Assembly (NCBI GenBank): GCA_030606485.1
Contig: JAUWGH010000007.1
Span: forward strand, 192,161 to 256,160
DNA: 64,000 nucleotides
Source of the DNA: Promethearchaeota archaeon
GTDB lineage: Archaea > Asgardarchaeota > Lokiarchaeia > Sigyniarchaeales > SOKP01
Direction: 5' to 3'
Below the pieces are notes generated by a model. That model was not told the DNA's origin, ran no database searches, and saw only the letters and a list, made by a program, of their open reading frames with translations. Positions 1 to 9,584 of this stretch are shown here, piece by piece. Position numbers and translations under genes: made by a program. Positions within the stretch are counted from its first letter, which is position 1; the number at the start of each line of letters is the position of its first letter.

Positions 1-922
1 TTGGAGCTATTGCATCAATCTCATCAATAAATATAATACCAGGAGCTTTTTCTTCCGCTTCTTGAAATAGTTTCCTTAATCTTTTCTCAGATTCACCATA
101 AAATTTACTCATAATTTCAGGTCCATTAATTGATATAAAATGTGCTTCACTTTCATTGGCTACTGCTTTCGCCAATAATGTCTTCCCACAACCGGGAGGG
201 CCACGAAGTAATACACCTTTTGGTGGATCAATCCCTAATCTTTTAAATAATGATGGATGTCGAAGAGGTAGCTCAACCATTTCTCTCACACGGGTAATTT
301 CTTTATCTAAACCACCAACATCTTCATAAGTTACGTAAGAAATCCCCATTTTTTCCTCTTCGCTAATTTTTTCGCTTATATGAAGAATCGTCTGCTCATT
401 ATTTATGATACAGATTCCTTTAGGATTTGTTCTAATTACTTTAAATGTAATTTCTCGAGAGATTCCAATCGAGATGAATATTGTATCATTTATGGTAATC
501 GGATAATTATCTAATTTTCTTTTTACAAAACTTTCAAACCTAGGATTTGATCTGATCTTAACTTCGCTAGGAGCTAATATTACATTTTTTGCAATTTTAA
601 CATTCACTTTTCGTAGCTCAACTAAATCATCAATACTTGCTCCAGTATTTTTACGAAGCCTTGAGTCAATCCTAACTATATTCAGACCTGAATCTTGAGG
701 ATAACTTGGCCATGCTATGCCTGCACTTTCTGTTTTACCTTTAATTGCAACAACATCACCTGTTTTAATATTCAACCGTTCCATAATTTCATGGTCAATT
801 CTTATAATGTTTCTTCCGATATCACGCTTTTTGGCTTTTTGAATTCTTAAATGTACTTTTCCATAAGAGTCCTCAGTCTCTTCTTCTTCATCCTCAAAAT
901 CATCGTCTTTAGATTCAGCCAT
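1..922 (-). CDS. cdc48: Cdc48/VAT-type AAA+ ATPase, N-terminal part (runs off the left edge)
   Basis: Translation from the ATG at 922 gives about 307 residues. They comprise an acidic start ([15 protein letters not shown]), the double-psi beta-barrel/N domain of Cdc48/VAT, and the beginning of the D1 AAA module. D1 shows the Walker [14 protein letters not shown] followed by Walker [11 protein letters not shown] at the window edge. Family knowledge: a hexameric unfoldase that extracts and unfolds proteins, partner of the proteasome in archaea. The reading frame is open to base 1, so the rest of D1 and D2 lie outside. It is followed by about 105 bp of AT-rich spacer before FEN1 on the same strand. 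The family call is firm; the exact paralogue is not. Confidence 0.93.
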   Translation of the reverse strand, partial: MAESKDDDFEDEEEETEDSYGKVHLRIQKAKKRDIGRNIIRIDHEIMERLNIKTGDVVAIKGKTESAGIAWPSYPQDSGLNIVRIDSRLRKNTGASIDDLVELRKVNVKIAKNVILAPSEVKIRSNPRFESFVKRKLDNYPITINDTIFISIGISREITFKVIRTNPKGICIINNEQTILHISEKISEEEKMGISYVTYEDVGGLDKEITRVREMVELPLRHPSLFKRLGIDPPKGVLLRGPPGCGKTLLAKAVANESEAHFISINGPEIMSKFYGESEKRLRKLFQEAEEKAPGIIFIDEIDAIAP

Positions 923-1027
923 AATTTTCAAATCCTTTTTTTTTAAAAAAAATCCTAATTAGTTTCTCCTTAAGAATAAGGAATAAACAAATATTGAAAA
1001 GTTTTTTGATTTATTACATACATAAAT

Positions 1028-2077
1028 TCATTTAAAAAATTGTTCTAAAGATGTTTGTTTTGATGCAGATTCTATTTTTTTTAATCTTTCAAGGGCATTT
1101 TTAACCCGAGATTCTGAAAAATTGTGTTTATTAATTAAAAAATCTTCAATTTTATCAAACTTTGGTTTTCCTTTATTTAATGATGGATAATTCTCCTCAA
1201 TTGAGGGATTTAGAAATAAATCCTTAACCATTTCAATTAAATCGAGATTTAAATCTATTATTTGACCCCTAACTTTTACTTTTTTTGATACTATCTCTTC
1301 TATTGAATTATGTTTTTTTATTAAACTATAAGCCGTCTTTTCACCAATTCCTTTTACACCCTGGAAAAAATCTGTTCCAATCAAAATCCCCATCTCAATA
1401 AGCTGCTCTCTTGTAATATCCAAATTTTCTAAAAGTCTGGGCAATAGTATCCATTCGATATCCAGAGTAATGGAAGTGTCACCCACCTTACGAGACCGAG
1501 TTACAGCAAAATTTCTCAATAATCTCTTAGCCCCGAATAAAAGAGTATCATAATCTTGAGATGCTGAACCCCATACATCTCCTTTATTTACCATATAAGC
1601 AATTTGGGCTTCACCCTCTGATGAAGCTTGAACGACTGGAACTCCCATAAAATCAAGTAAATTTTTACTGTCCTCAATCATCTTTTCATCTAATTTGGAT
1701 GTAGCTTGTGCAAATTTTCTCGCTTCTACTAAATCCCCCTTTAATTGCGCCTCTTCCATTTTTGCTTTTGCTTCTAATTTTCTCTCTTTTCTTTCTCTTA
1801 TAATTTCCAACTTTAAATTAGAAGGCTTTCCATCAAAAACATAAATTGGGTGAATATTTCCTTCAAGAAAATTAATTGTTCTATAAAATAACCCAGATAA
1901 ATGTGAAGTAATATTTCCTTGATAATCCTTTAAGGGAGTACCATCTTGCTGTCTAATTATAGCAAGGAACTGGTATAAAGTATTGAAAGCATCAATTGCA
2001 ATCTTCTTATTGAATAAATTCTCAAAAGTGATAATCCTTTTCGTGTCCTTTACTAGCTCCCTTATTTTAACTCCCAT
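1028..2077 (-). CDS. fen: Flap endonuclease 1 (FEN1)
   Basis: The 349-residue length is normal for archaeal FEN1. The XPG N region holds AIDAFNTLYQF (Asp29) and YVFDGKP. The XPG I region holds EGEAQIAYM and SQDYDTLLFG, followed by the helix-hairpin-helix TDFFQGVKGIGEKTA. The last residues, QTSLEQFF (341-348), form a textbook PIP box (QxxLxxFF), so the protein should dock on PCNA. It is a structure-specific 5' nuclease that removes RNA-primed flaps in Okazaki-fragment maturation and in repair. It starts at ATG 2077, close to but not clearly in an operon with NAD kinase upstream. Confidence 0.96.
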   Translation of the reverse strand: MGVKIRELVKDTKRIITFENLFNKKIAIDAFNTLYQFLAIIRQQDGTPLKDYQGNITSHLSGLFYRTINFLEGNIHPIYVFDGKPSNLKLEIIRERKERKLEAKAKMEEAQLKGDLVEARKFAQATSKLDEKMIEDSKNLLDFMGVPVVQASSEGEAQIAYMVNKGDVWGSASQDYDTLLFGAKRLLRNFAVTRSRKVGDTSITLDIEWILLPRLLENLDITREQLIEMGILIGTDFFQGVKGIGEKTAYSLIKKHNSIEEIVSKKVKVRGQIIDLNLDLIEMVKDLFLNPSIEENYPSLNKGKPKFDKIEDFLINKHNFSESRVKNALERLKKIESASKQTSLEQFFK

Positions 2078-2163
2078 ATGCCTATCGCCCAGTTAAAATT
2101 TTTTTAAATCAATTCTCTAAAGTAATAATTCATTTGGACCTTTTAAATCACACTATTTTAATA

Positions 2164-3075
2164 TTACTTTAAAGGTAACGGAATTCTGGGTAATATCTTT
2201 TCTCTTAACCTAGAAAAGTAACTTTTACTAATATTACTTGAGAGTCTTATTAGCTTGAAAGTTTCTTCTGACATCTTAACCCGAATTTTATTTTTTGGAT
2301 AGATTTTTGTTATTACGCGGCGTCCATCAATTATTAGGGTTCCATTTAAATGTGCTCTTAACAACGTTATTTCAAATTCTGAATCTTTTGGAAAAACTAT
2401 CGGAACTAATCCTGAGCGTGCATATGGATTTATGGGAACTAATTGGATAACCTCAATGATTGGAGCTAAAATTGCTCCTCCAGCTGAGAATGCATAAGCA
2501 GTACTTCCTGTGGGTGTTGATAATATCAATCCATCTAAATATGCATTTGAGAGAAATTCACCATTCACTTTAACCGATATTTGCATCACTTTAGACTGCT
2601 TTGCAGAAATCAATAACACCTCATTTATTGCCTCATCCAATTGAATATTTGAATTAGGAGATGTAGACAAAAAAGTAGATAATCGAGAGCACTTTTCTAT
2701 TAAATATTTTCCATTTAAAATTTTTTCTAGATCATTATATACAGTCTTTTCATTTCCTTCACTTAAAAAGGCGATTGAAGTTCCTATTTTTGCACAACCA
2801 TAAACTGGAGGCGTTTCCTTTTTAGGTAATTCATGAAACACCCGTAAAATGGATCCATCACCCCCTACTGAAATGACAAACTTGATTTTGTTTTCTGTCA
2901 TTTGATTAAGTTCCATTCCTAACTCTCCTCTGCCCAATCTATTGCATATCCGTTTTTCTAAGAAGACTCTTTCGCCCTTCTCAATTAAGAAACTCATAAT
3001 TCTTTTTGCTAATCTAATCGATTCAATTGAATCCATACGAGATGTGATCGCAATTGCTTTTTCTTCTTGACCCAC
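2164..3075 (-). CDS. nadK: NAD(+) kinase (ATP-NAD/polyphosphate kinase family)
   Basis: The 303-residue protein carries the NAD kinase hallmarks: the SVGGDGSILR glycine-rich loop with the catalytic GGDG, and the NAD-binding STPTGSTAYAFSAGG motif. It phosphorylates NAD to NADP in the cytosol. The start used is GTG 3075; an ATG a few bases upstream is out of frame. nadC, another NAD-pathway gene, is about 7 kb away at 9585-10436, so the two are not clustered. The protein is slightly longer than many archaeal homologues, with a basic C-terminal tail of unknown role. Confidence 0.93.
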   Translation of the reverse strand: MGQEEKAIAITSRMDSIESIRLAKRIMSFLIEKGERVFLEKRICNRLGRGELGMELNQMTENKIKFVISVGGDGSILRVFHELPKKETPPVYGCAKIGTSIAFLSEGNEKTVYNDLEKILNGKYLIEKCSRLSTFLSTSPNSNIQLDEAINEVLLISAKQSKVMQISVKVNGEFLSNAYLDGLILSTPTGSTAYAFSAGGAILAPIIEVIQLVPINPYARSGLVPIVFPKDSEFEITLLRAHLNGTLIIDGRRVITKIYPKNKIRVKMSEETFKLIRLSSNISKSYFSRLREKILPRIPLPLK

Positions 3076-3291
3076 TTCTACATATGCCTCTATTAATTTT
3101 TGTAATAATAATTCAAAATATATTAAAAAAAATTCTTATGAAACAAATATTTCAGAAATCCGACTATTTACTTTGTATTTACTTTTAAAATATCACTTTC
3201 GATATAATTATAATATAAGAATAAAAATTATTTAAAATATATTTTTGGAGGTAAAATTTTAGTTTAAAACAAAATAGACTGAGTATTTAAG

Positions 3292-3720
3292 TTAATCAAT
3301 AGTTATCCGCTTGATTATTTTTCTACCAAGTAAGTCCCAATACTCAACTGTTGAATGACTCATTTTATCTTCATCTTGTCTTAATTCCATGAGTTTATTG
3401 ATTAAGTCTTGTTCTTTAGGCCATTTAATATCAAATGACTCATAACTCTCATTATCCATAATCTGCAATGTAGCATCTTCAATAAAATTTATATGAGCAA
3501 TTCCTTTAATTATCTCTGGAGTATCGACCATATGTCCAGAAGGAATTGTTAAAGAACGTTTATTTCCATCAAAGAGCCCTACACATACAACCTTCATTTT
3601 TGCATGTCCATGTTTACCGGATTTACTTTTTTCTATAGATTTAATTAAACAAGGCTCTCCATCCTCAATAACGTAAGACCCTTTTTTTAATTTTTGAATT
3701 TCTGTTTTTCTAATTGACAT
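3292..3720 (-). CDS. eif5A: Translation initiation factor aIF5A
   Basis: The 142-residue protein has the two-domain IF5A layout: an SH3-like N-terminal domain with the hypusination loop SKSGKHGHAK, then an OB-fold domain. The lysine inside GKHGH is the one converted to deoxyhypusine or hypusine in the family. The factor helps ribosomes through difficult peptide bonds such as polyproline. It stands alone between AT-rich spacers of about 215 and 100 bp. Start ATG 3720 leaves the usual short N terminus (MSIRKTEIQKLKKGSYV). Confidence 0.95.
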   Translation of the reverse strand: MSIRKTEIQKLKKGSYVIEDGEPCLIKSIEKSKSGKHGHAKMKVVCVGLFDGNKRSLTIPSGHMVDTPEIIKGIAHINFIEDATLQIMDNESYESFDIKWPKEQDLINKLMELRQDEDKMSHSTVEYWDLLGRKIIKRITID

Positions 3721-3819
3721 CTTTAATACTTCTTTTTAATTTTTGATTATTTTCTTCGTTAATTTATCATATTTTATATTTTTTTTTGTTTTTGTTAATC
3801 AATTAAACTTACTTATTCT

Positions 3820-4242
3820 TTAAAAATCTTTAAAAAGCATTTCTTTAAGTTCTTCGGGAATCCCTTCCCTATTTCGTAAATCAATAGCAATAAAATTTAA
3901 CATATCATAAGGTGCCTGCTTTCTTTCCCAAACAATTCTAATCCAGTTCTCTATCCATTCCAATTTTACATAGGGATCCTTTAACATCGCTCTAAATGCC
4001 GTAATCTTTTTTACTTCTGTTAATTTATCTTCAAGCATGCATGCTACTGCCCACATATTAATAATTGCTTCTAATTCGGAATCTATAGGAACTAAATTAA
4101 AAGCTTTTGTAAAGAATTTTTTTTTGTATTCTATAGATTCATTACTCATTAGAAGCGCTCGACCTAAATCCATTGCAGTCTTATTTTTTGGTGATTTCTC
4201 AAGTGTTGTAAGAAGATTTTGAATTCTATTGGATTTACTCAT
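3820..4242 (-). CDS. Hypothetical protein, helical
   Basis: I do not recognise this protein. From ATG 4242 it is 140 residues (MSKSNRIQNLLTTLEK...), rich in helix formers, with no transmembrane segment and no cysteine clusters. The frame stays open to an earlier ATG at 4296, which would add 18 very basic, aromatic residues; I prefer 4242 because that extension looks like translated leader. Neither start has a clear Shine-Dalgarno. The repeated pattern of helices (ALLMSNESIEYKKKFFTKAFN, then INMWAVACMLEDKL) could be TPR-like or HEAT-like, but this is a guess. It is transcribed away from srp54. Confidence 0.6.
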   Translation of the reverse strand: MSKSNRIQNLLTTLEKSPKNKTAMDLGRALLMSNESIEYKKKFFTKAFNLVPIDSELEAIINMWAVACMLEDKLTEVKKITAFRAMLKDPYVKLEWIENWIRIVWERKQAPYDMLNFIAIDLRNREGIPEELKEMLFKDF

Positions 4243-4491
4243 AAAATATCTATAGTGATATCGCTTTTTAATTTTTTTTATAAAATAGATTCGCATCTAT
4301 TAAATTTACATAATAAATTTAAAGTGAATATGTAGAAAGTATTAAATTCTCTTTTGTTAATTCTCATTTATTTAAATTTATTTTTTTTTCTTTCCTTTAT
4401 TCTTTAGTAAAAAATTATGTTTAGGAAAAAAATAAACATAATAATATATTTATTCTAAAATAATATTTAAAATAAAATTTAAAATAAAATA

Positions 4492-4549
4492 ATCCGGTTG
4501 TGGCGCAACGAAGTGCTGGACTCCCACTGCTGAAATGTCGCAACCCGAT
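4492..4549 (+). ncRNA. Conserved-looking hairpin in the srp54 leader; possible small structured RNA
   Basis: In a stretch that is otherwise almost pure A/T, bases 4492-4504 pair with 4537-4549 over 13 positions. There is one C-C mismatch and two G-U pairs. A short inner stem (AGTG 4512-4515 with CACT 4525-4528) sits inside. The hairpin ends 30 bases before the srp54 ATG. It could be a small RNA gene or a 5' UTR element of the srp54 mRNA. It lacks a T-arm and an anticodon arm of tRNA geometry, and it does not show the SRP RNA helix 8 motif. The fold is seen in sequence; the function is unknown. Confidence 0.5.
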
Positions 4550-4579
4550 AAAAGAATAGTTTAATTTGTGCGATAAGAT

Positions 4580-5941
4580 ATGGTTTTGGAGGCTCTTGGA
4601 AAATCTTTAGATAGTGCGATAAGGAAGATTCGTCGACTCCCTAAGGTCGATAAGGATGCAATCGATGCTTTAATTCAAGAGCTGCAAAGGGCTTTACTTT
4701 CTGCTGATGTAAAAGTGGAAATCGTTTTTGAAGCAACGGAAAGAATCAAAAAGGAAGCAATGGACACGAAGTTAAGTAGTTCTATAAGGAGAAGGGATTT
4801 CATAATTAAAATCGTCCACGATGAGTTAGTCAACACTCTTGGAGGGAAATCAACTCCTATACGTATTAAGCCCAATAAGCTAAATATAATTCTCCTGGTT
4901 GGCATTCAGGGAAGTGGAAAAACCACCACAGTAGGAAAGCTTGCAAATTACTATAAAAGCAAAGGATACAAAATTGCTGTAGTTGGCGGAGATAATTTCC
5001 GGCCTGGAGCTTTTGAACAACTTCAACAGCTTTGCGATCCAATTAATGTAAAAGTATATGGAAATCCAAATGAAAAAAATACTGTAAAGCTTGTTGTAAA
5101 ACAAACGAAATTGGCTTTAAAACAAGATTATAACATAATAATTATTGATACAGCAGGACGCCATAAGGAAGAAAAGGAACTTATGAAAGAAATTGAAAAA
5201 ATCGCAGCGGTAGTTAAACCGGATGAAGTTATTTTAGTTATTGATGGAACACTTGGACAACAAGCATATAATCAAGCTCTGGAATTCTCTAAGGCAACTC
5301 GAGTAGGTTCTATAATAGTCACAAAATTAGATGGAACAGCAAAAGGCGGAGGGGTATTATCAGCAGTTGCTGCTACAAACGCTCCTATAAAATTTATTGG
5401 AATAGGAGAAAAAATTGATCAATTTGAACTATTTGAGCCCACTCGATTTGCCGGGACACTACTTGGAATACCTGATTTAGAGGGTTTAGTTCAAAAAGTT
5501 CAAGACGCAATGGCTGAACCAGATCCAGAAATGGTTAAGCGAATGATGCGAGGGAAATTTACATTAGAAGATCTTTATATCCAGCTAAAAGCGATAAAAA
5601 AGATGGGCAGATTGGGAAAACTTTTAGGAATGATGGGTATAGGTAATATTCCTGATGAGGCAAAGGAGATGGCCGAGCAAAATTTAGATCAATGGGAAGT
5701 TGTATTAAACTCGATGACGAAAGAAGAGAAAGAGACCCCCAAAATCATCAAAAAGTCAAGAAAACGCAGGATTGCAATTGGAAGTGGCACCTCATATACA
5801 ACCATTAATAAAATGCTAGATCAATATAATCAAATGAAATCAATGATGAAAAAATTTATGAAACTAAGAAAAAAAAGCAAACGCGGAGGCTTACCTGGCT
5901 TACCTCCTGGTTTTGATTTGCCTTCTGAATTTAAATTATGA
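4580..5941 (+). CDS. srp54: Signal recognition particle GTPase SRP54
   Basis: The 453-residue length is the usual one for archaeal SRP54. The N domain (1-100) is followed by the GTPase G domain with G1 GIQGSGKTT (108-116), G3 DTAGRH and G4 [11 protein letters not shown]. The methionine-rich M domain then starts near [12 protein letters not shown] and ends with GLPGLPPGF. It binds SRP RNA and the signal peptides of nascent chains, and delivers ribosomes to FtsY and SecYEG. It is preceded by the hairpin at 4492-4549 and transcribed alone, diverging from the gene at 3820-4242. Confidence 0.97.
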   Translation: MVLEALGKSLDSAIRKIRRLPKVDKDAIDALIQELQRALLSADVKVEIVFEATERIKKEAMDTKLSSSIRRRDFIIKIVHDELVNTLGGKSTPIRIKPNKLNIILLVGIQGSGKTTTVGKLANYYKSKGYKIAVVGGDNFRPGAFEQLQQLCDPINVKVYGNPNEKNTVKLVVKQTKLALKQDYNIIIIDTAGRHKEEKELMKEIEKIAAVVKPDEVILVIDGTLGQQAYNQALEFSKATRVGSIIVTKLDGTAKGGGVLSAVAATNAPIKFIGIGEKIDQFELFEPTRFAGTLLGIPDLEGLVQKVQDAMAEPDPEMVKRMMRGKFTLEDLYIQLKAIKKMGRLGKLLGMMGIGNIPDEAKEMAEQNLDQWEVVLNSMTKEEKETPKIIKKSRKRRIAIGSGTSYTTINKMLDQYNQMKSMMKKFMKLRKKSKRGGLPGLPPGFDLPSEFKL

Positions 5942-6066
5942 TTTTTCTACGCATCTTCAAACTTTTTATTTTAATTCACAGTACAACAAAAGTTAAATTG
6001 TTTAATATCAATTTATTAAGTTTTATAAAAAATTATTAAATTATTATTCTTAATTAACAACATAAC

Positions 6067-6717
6067 TTGCCGAATTTTTTAATTATAACTAAAACTATTC
6101 CAGACTATTCAAAACATGATATAGATTTTGGAAATACTCCTAAAATTGTTATACAACTTTGCTTATGCTTGAAAGAAGCATTTTTCTTAGCGTATAAAAT
6201 TAGAAAATACGTAAATTTTTATATTTATATTGAAGAGAGTGAAATTTTAATTAAATTTGAAGGAAAAACTTTAAGATATCTTGGTCCAGATGAGCGGTCT
6301 CAATCTCTTCTCTTAGAAAAGGCATTAAAAATGAGTTGTTATAAAGATTCTATTTCTCCTATGATGTTCATAAAATCTACGCCTGGTATCTTTATTAAGA
6401 AGGTTAGATTTAAAGATTTTATCAAAAATCAAGAAGATTTTCAAAATATAAGTATTATAAATTCATTTCAGGAAGAGCAACTAAAAGATATCAAAGTTTT
6501 ATTTAATACAACGAGGATTGAAGATAATATAAATTCAAAATTTATATGTTTTTTAAATTATGATCCAAGAAAATTTAATGAATATTTACCCTATTTAAAG
6601 TGTTTAACAAAAATCAATATATTAGAAGGATTAAGTAAAAAAATTGAAAATCTGCTTTGTTCCGATAAAATTTTATATATTAACCATTATTTCGATAAAT
6701 TAAACTATGATACTTAA
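6067..6717 (+). CDS. trmY: tRNA (pseudouridine(54)-N1)-methyltransferase TrmY
   Basis: The 216-residue protein aligns by eye along its N-terminal two thirds with the TrmY/DUF358 family (SPOUT class). Landmarks are the AFFLAYKIRKYVNFYIY segment, IKFEGKTLRYLGPDERS and STPGIFIKKVRF. TrmY makes m1-pseudouridine at position 54 of the tRNA T-loop using SAM. The start is TTG 6067; no ATG precedes the conserved N terminus. Its C-terminal third is more diverged than the rest. It overlaps the next gene, pyrC, by 11 bases, so the two are probably co-translated although their functions are unrelated. Confidence 0.85.
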   Translation: MPNFLIITKTIPDYSKHDIDFGNTPKIVIQLCLCLKEAFFLAYKIRKYVNFYIYIEESEILIKFEGKTLRYLGPDERSQSLLLEKALKMSCYKDSISPMMFIKSTPGIFIKKVRFKDFIKNQEDFQNISIINSFQEEQLKDIKVLFNTTRIEDNINSKFICFLNYDPRKFNEYLPYLKCLTKINILEGLSKKIENLLCSDKILYINHYFDKLNYDT

Positions 6718-8113
6718 AAATGCAAGAATATATTCAGATGAAGAATTGAAGCTGGGCTCCATTTATATTTCAGATGGGAAATTCAAGAAAATAATTTTCC
6801 ATAGCCAAGAAAATAATGCCCATTTTGAAGATATCACAGATGATGATATTATTAATTGTAATGAGAAAATATTATTACCTGGCATAATAGATGTTCATTC
6901 TCATCTTAGAGACTTAGGTCAATCTGAGAAAGAAACTTTTATTACGGGAACTAGAGCAGCGGCTGCATCAGGAATTACAACTGTATTTGATATGCCAAAT
7001 ACAATCCCTCCAGCAATCACTTCTCATGATGTAGAAAAATGGATGGATGCGGCAAGAAATAATATTTTTATTGATGTAGGCTTTATTGCAGGTGTTCCTG
7101 AAAAAATAAATCAAGAAGAATTTGAAAAAATTGTAAATTTAGGCGTAATGGGTTTTAAGATATATCCTCATTCACCTATTTCTAAAATTGATTGGATAAA
7201 TCCCCAAAATGTTGAACAAATATTGCATTTTATCTCAAAATATAATATTCCATTATTTATTCACCCTCAAATGCCAATAAAAAATTCAGAGGTCAATAGA
7301 AAAGTCGAAAATGGCATAGATCAAAAAAGAGCCACCTTGAAACTTTTTAATGAAATTTATTCAAGTGATATCGAAAAGAATTTTATTGATCATTTTCAAA
7401 AACATTATGAACGTTTTATTATTAATAACAAAAACATTACTGCCTATCCGCATATCCATTTTTGTCATGTGAGTTCAAAAGAAGCTCTATACATACTTCT
7501 TAATGCAAGATTCGAAGTGAGTTTATTAAATTTTTCTTTTGAAGTTACACCTCATCACCTTCTTCTTAATAACGATATGAAGTTCGAGAAAGATAGTTTT
7601 GGAAAAGTTTTACCACCTCTTAGAGATGAACTTGATAGAAATTACCTTTATCAAAATTTTAAAAATGGAAAAATTGATTTGATTGGAACGGATCATGCTC
7701 CTCATACTATTGAAGAAAAAACAAGATCTTTTTTTAAATCGCCATCCGGTTTTCCAGGTTTTGAAACATATCCTCTTCTATTATTAGAAAAGATATTTAA
7801 TTCTGATTTACAATTGAAAACTTTTATAAAGTGCTCTTCTGAAATGCCAGCTAAATTATTCGGTTTGAATAATAAAGGCTTTATAAAAGAAGGATTTGAT
7901 GCTGATTTTTATCTGGTGGAAAAAACAAATCCTTATACAATTAATCCTGAAAAGTTTTACAGTAAAGCAAAATTTTCTCCATTTAAAGGCCTCAAAACTA
8001 CGGTTAAAATCTCCGGAGTATATCTAAGAGGTCAAAAAATATATGATGGAGTAAATGTTTTGAGTAATAAAATTGGACAAATTATTCATAAAAGAAATAG
8101 TATTAAATACTAA
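6707..8113 (+). CDS. pyrC: Dihydroorotase (class I amidohydrolase)
   Basis: The 468-residue amidohydrolase begins its metal site with DVHSHLRD (His64, His66, Arg68). TTVFDMPNT, a GFKIYPHS segment with the likely carboxylated lysine, and GTDHAPHT with the catalytic aspartate follow. PNT after the first metal motif and the HxR arginine that binds the carboxylate are typical of dihydroorotase, which closes carbamoyl-aspartate to dihydroorotate in pyrimidine synthesis. Allantoinase is a close relative, so a small doubt remains. It is somewhat longer than the usual 420-430 residues. It overlaps trmY by 11 bases. Confidence 0.87.
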   Translation: MILKNARIYSDEELKLGSIYISDGKFKKIIFHSQENNAHFEDITDDDIINCNEKILLPGIIDVHSHLRDLGQSEKETFITGTRAAAASGITTVFDMPNTIPPAITSHDVEKWMDAARNNIFIDVGFIAGVPEKINQEEFEKIVNLGVMGFKIYPHSPISKIDWINPQNVEQILHFISKYNIPLFIHPQMPIKNSEVNRKVENGIDQKRATLKLFNEIYSSDIEKNFIDHFQKHYERFIINNKNITAYPHIHFCHVSSKEALYILLNARFEVSLLNFSFEVTPHHLLLNNDMKFEKDSFGKVLPPLRDELDRNYLYQNFKNGKIDLIGTDHAPHTIEEKTRSFFKSPSGFPGFETYPLLLLEKIFNSDLQLKTFIKCSSEMPAKLFGLNNKGFIKEGFDADFYLVEKTNPYTINPEKFYSKAKFSPFKGLKTTVKISGVYLRGQKIYDGVNVLSNKIGQIIHKRNSIKY

Positions 8114-8130
8114 GTAGTATCAAAATTAAA

Positions 8131-8766
8131 ATGGTAAAAATGGTCCATGAAAAAATAACTTTTGAAGATGGAATTACTTTAATTAAATTTGCTCGAGAGA
8201 ATATTGAAACATATTTAAAAACTTCTAAAAAAGCAATTATTCCAGATGAAATTGAAAAAAAGTATTCTGGGAAATATGGCGTCTTTATTACCCTGAATAA
8301 ACTAGATGGTAATAGAAAAATGCTTAGAGGTTGCATAGGGTATCCAGAACCTACTTTTTCACTTATAAAAGCAATTTATAATGTTTCAATTTCTTCAGCA
8401 ATTGAAGATCCTCGTTTTCCTAATGTTACTCTTGAAGAAATGGATAACATTGTAATTGAATTAACTGTATTAACTCCTCCCGAATTGATAGAAGTTAATG
8501 ATTCCAATGAATATTTGGATAAAATTAAAATAGGAAGAGATGGCTTGATTATTGAGTATGGAATGCGAAGAGGATTGCTTTTACCCCAAGTTCCCGTAGA
8601 TGATGGAAGAAATTGGGATGTAAAAACATTTCTTGAACATACATGTATGAAAGCATGGCTCCCAGCGGATTCCTGGATGAATAAAGATACTAAAATTTAC
8701 AAATTTGAGGGAATTATTTTTGAAGAACTTGCTCCTCGAGGAGAAATCATATTAAAAAAAATTTAA
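8131..8766 (+). CDS. AMMECR1 domain protein
   Basis: The 211-residue protein is a complete AMMECR1/DUF51 domain. Recognisable pieces are GVFITLNKL, the family signature LRGCIGYPEP, SSAIEDPRFPNVT, and the C-terminal LLLPQVPVDDGRNWDVKTFLE followed by the AWLPADSW stretch. The family occurs in archaea and eukaryotes and its biochemical role is not established; a catalytic or RNA-related role has been suggested because of the invariant Cys in RGCIGYP. It starts 17 bases after pyrC and probably belongs to the same transcript. Its stop overlaps the end of the convergent STAS-like gene by 4 bases. Confidence 0.92.
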   Translation: MVKMVHEKITFEDGITLIKFARENIETYLKTSKKAIIPDEIEKKYSGKYGVFITLNKLDGNRKMLRGCIGYPEPTFSLIKAIYNVSISSAIEDPRFPNVTLEEMDNIVIELTVLTPPELIEVNDSNEYLDKIKIGRDGLIIEYGMRRGLLLPQVPVDDGRNWDVKTFLEHTCMKAWLPADSWMNKDTKIYKFEGIIFEELAPRGEIILKKI

Positions 8767-9140
8767 TCTTTTTTAATTACAATATCACTAATTCCTAACC
8801 ACTCTTTAGCTTCATCCAGAGTCGTAACAATCTTCCTTTTCGGAGATATCGCCTTTTCTAATAAATACTTAATTTCAACATCTAAAGGCGGATTATTTAT
8901 AATAACAAAGGCCGATTTTTCCAATCTTTTATTATTTTCTTTTAATAAATCTAAAATTATAATTATTGATCTACCATCTAAATGACTGGCATCACTAATA
9001 TCTACAAGAACACAAAATTTTTTTAAATTTTTTGTTTGCTCCTTAAAATCATTCACAAATATTTTAGCCTCAACAGGCGGAAATTTCCCAATTGCTTTTA
9101 TATAAAAACAATTTTTACCCATTTTTTCTAATTGATACAA
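8763..9140 (-). CDS. STAS-like domain protein
   Basis: The 125-residue soluble protein has an alternating beta/alpha pattern (CFYIKAIGKF, FCVLVDISDASHLDGRSIIIILDLL, KSAFVIINNPP) like SpoIIAA-type STAS domains. The loop that holds the phosphorylatable serine in SpoIIAA (DSSG) reads LDGRS here, so regulation by the classical serine kinase is not supported. It may be a lipid- or nucleotide-binding STAS variant, or part of a switch with an unknown partner. It is convergent with the AMMECR1 gene (4-base overlap) and divergent from the RHH regulator at 9188. Confidence 0.6.
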   Translation of the reverse strand: MYQLEKMGKNCFYIKAIGKFPPVEAKIFVNDFKEQTKNLKKFCVLVDISDASHLDGRSIIIILDLLKENNKRLEKSAFVIINNPPLDVEIKYLLEKAISPKRKIVTTLDEAKEWLGISDIVIKKD

Positions 9141-9187
9141 AAAAAAACACCTATTATTTTTATTAGTATAATCGTTTTTATATAATT

Positions 9188-9577
9188 ATGCCAATAATAT
9201 CACTTCAATTAGACGATGATTTATTGGATCGTTTTAATAAGGTTAAAAATAAACGTGGATATACATCAAAGAGTAAAGCAATAAGAGATTCCATTATTGA
9301 ATTTATTGAAAACTATGAAAAATTTGACGATCTAGAGGGATATAAGATTATGACCATAAATCTTATTTATCCAATTGAAGCCGGATTATTATCTGAAATG
9401 TCTGAGATATGCGATAAATATAGAAGTTTAATTAAAACAATGATGGACTGGAGGATAGCTTCAAAAAAAATTGAAATTATCTTAACAGTCGGAGAAGTTA
9501 ATACAATTAAAGATTTTTATAACGAAATAGTAAGAATAAAAGATATAACCTCAACAATACATGAAGTAATAATCTAA
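9188..9577 (+). CDS. NikR-like ribbon-helix-helix regulator without nickel ligands
   Basis: Residues 1-45 form a ribbon-helix-helix DNA-binding domain (MPIISLQLDDDLLDRFNKV, YTSKSKAIRDSIIEFIE). Residues 50-129 look like the ACT-like tetramerisation domain of NikR. In NikR this domain binds nickel through conserved His and Cys residues. Here the equivalent MDWRIASKKIEIILTVGE strand has none of them, and only one histidine is left near the end (TIHEVII). It may sense another ligand or none. It converges on nadC with 7 bases between the stops. Confidence 0.75.
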   Translation: MPIISLQLDDDLLDRFNKVKNKRGYTSKSKAIRDSIIEFIENYEKFDDLEGYKIMTINLIYPIEAGLLSEMSEICDKYRSLIKTMMDWRIASKKIEIILTVGEVNTIKDFYNEIVRIKDITSTIHEVII

Positions 9578-9584
9578 TAATCTT

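Noticed and set aside
4492..4549. A tRNA or SRP RNA upstream of srp54
   Set aside because: There is no T arm, no anticodon arm of standard geometry, and no SRP helix 8 signature; the pairing is a single long stem, so it is kept only as a structured RNA candidate.
8103..8336. Minus-strand frame across the start of the AMMECR1 gene
   Set aside because: Lies wholly opposite conserved coding sequence and has low-complexity hydrophobic translation.
8763..9140. Classical anti-sigma-factor antagonist (SpoIIAA)
   Set aside because: The phosphorylated-serine loop is not conserved and archaea lack sigma factors; described only as STAS-like.
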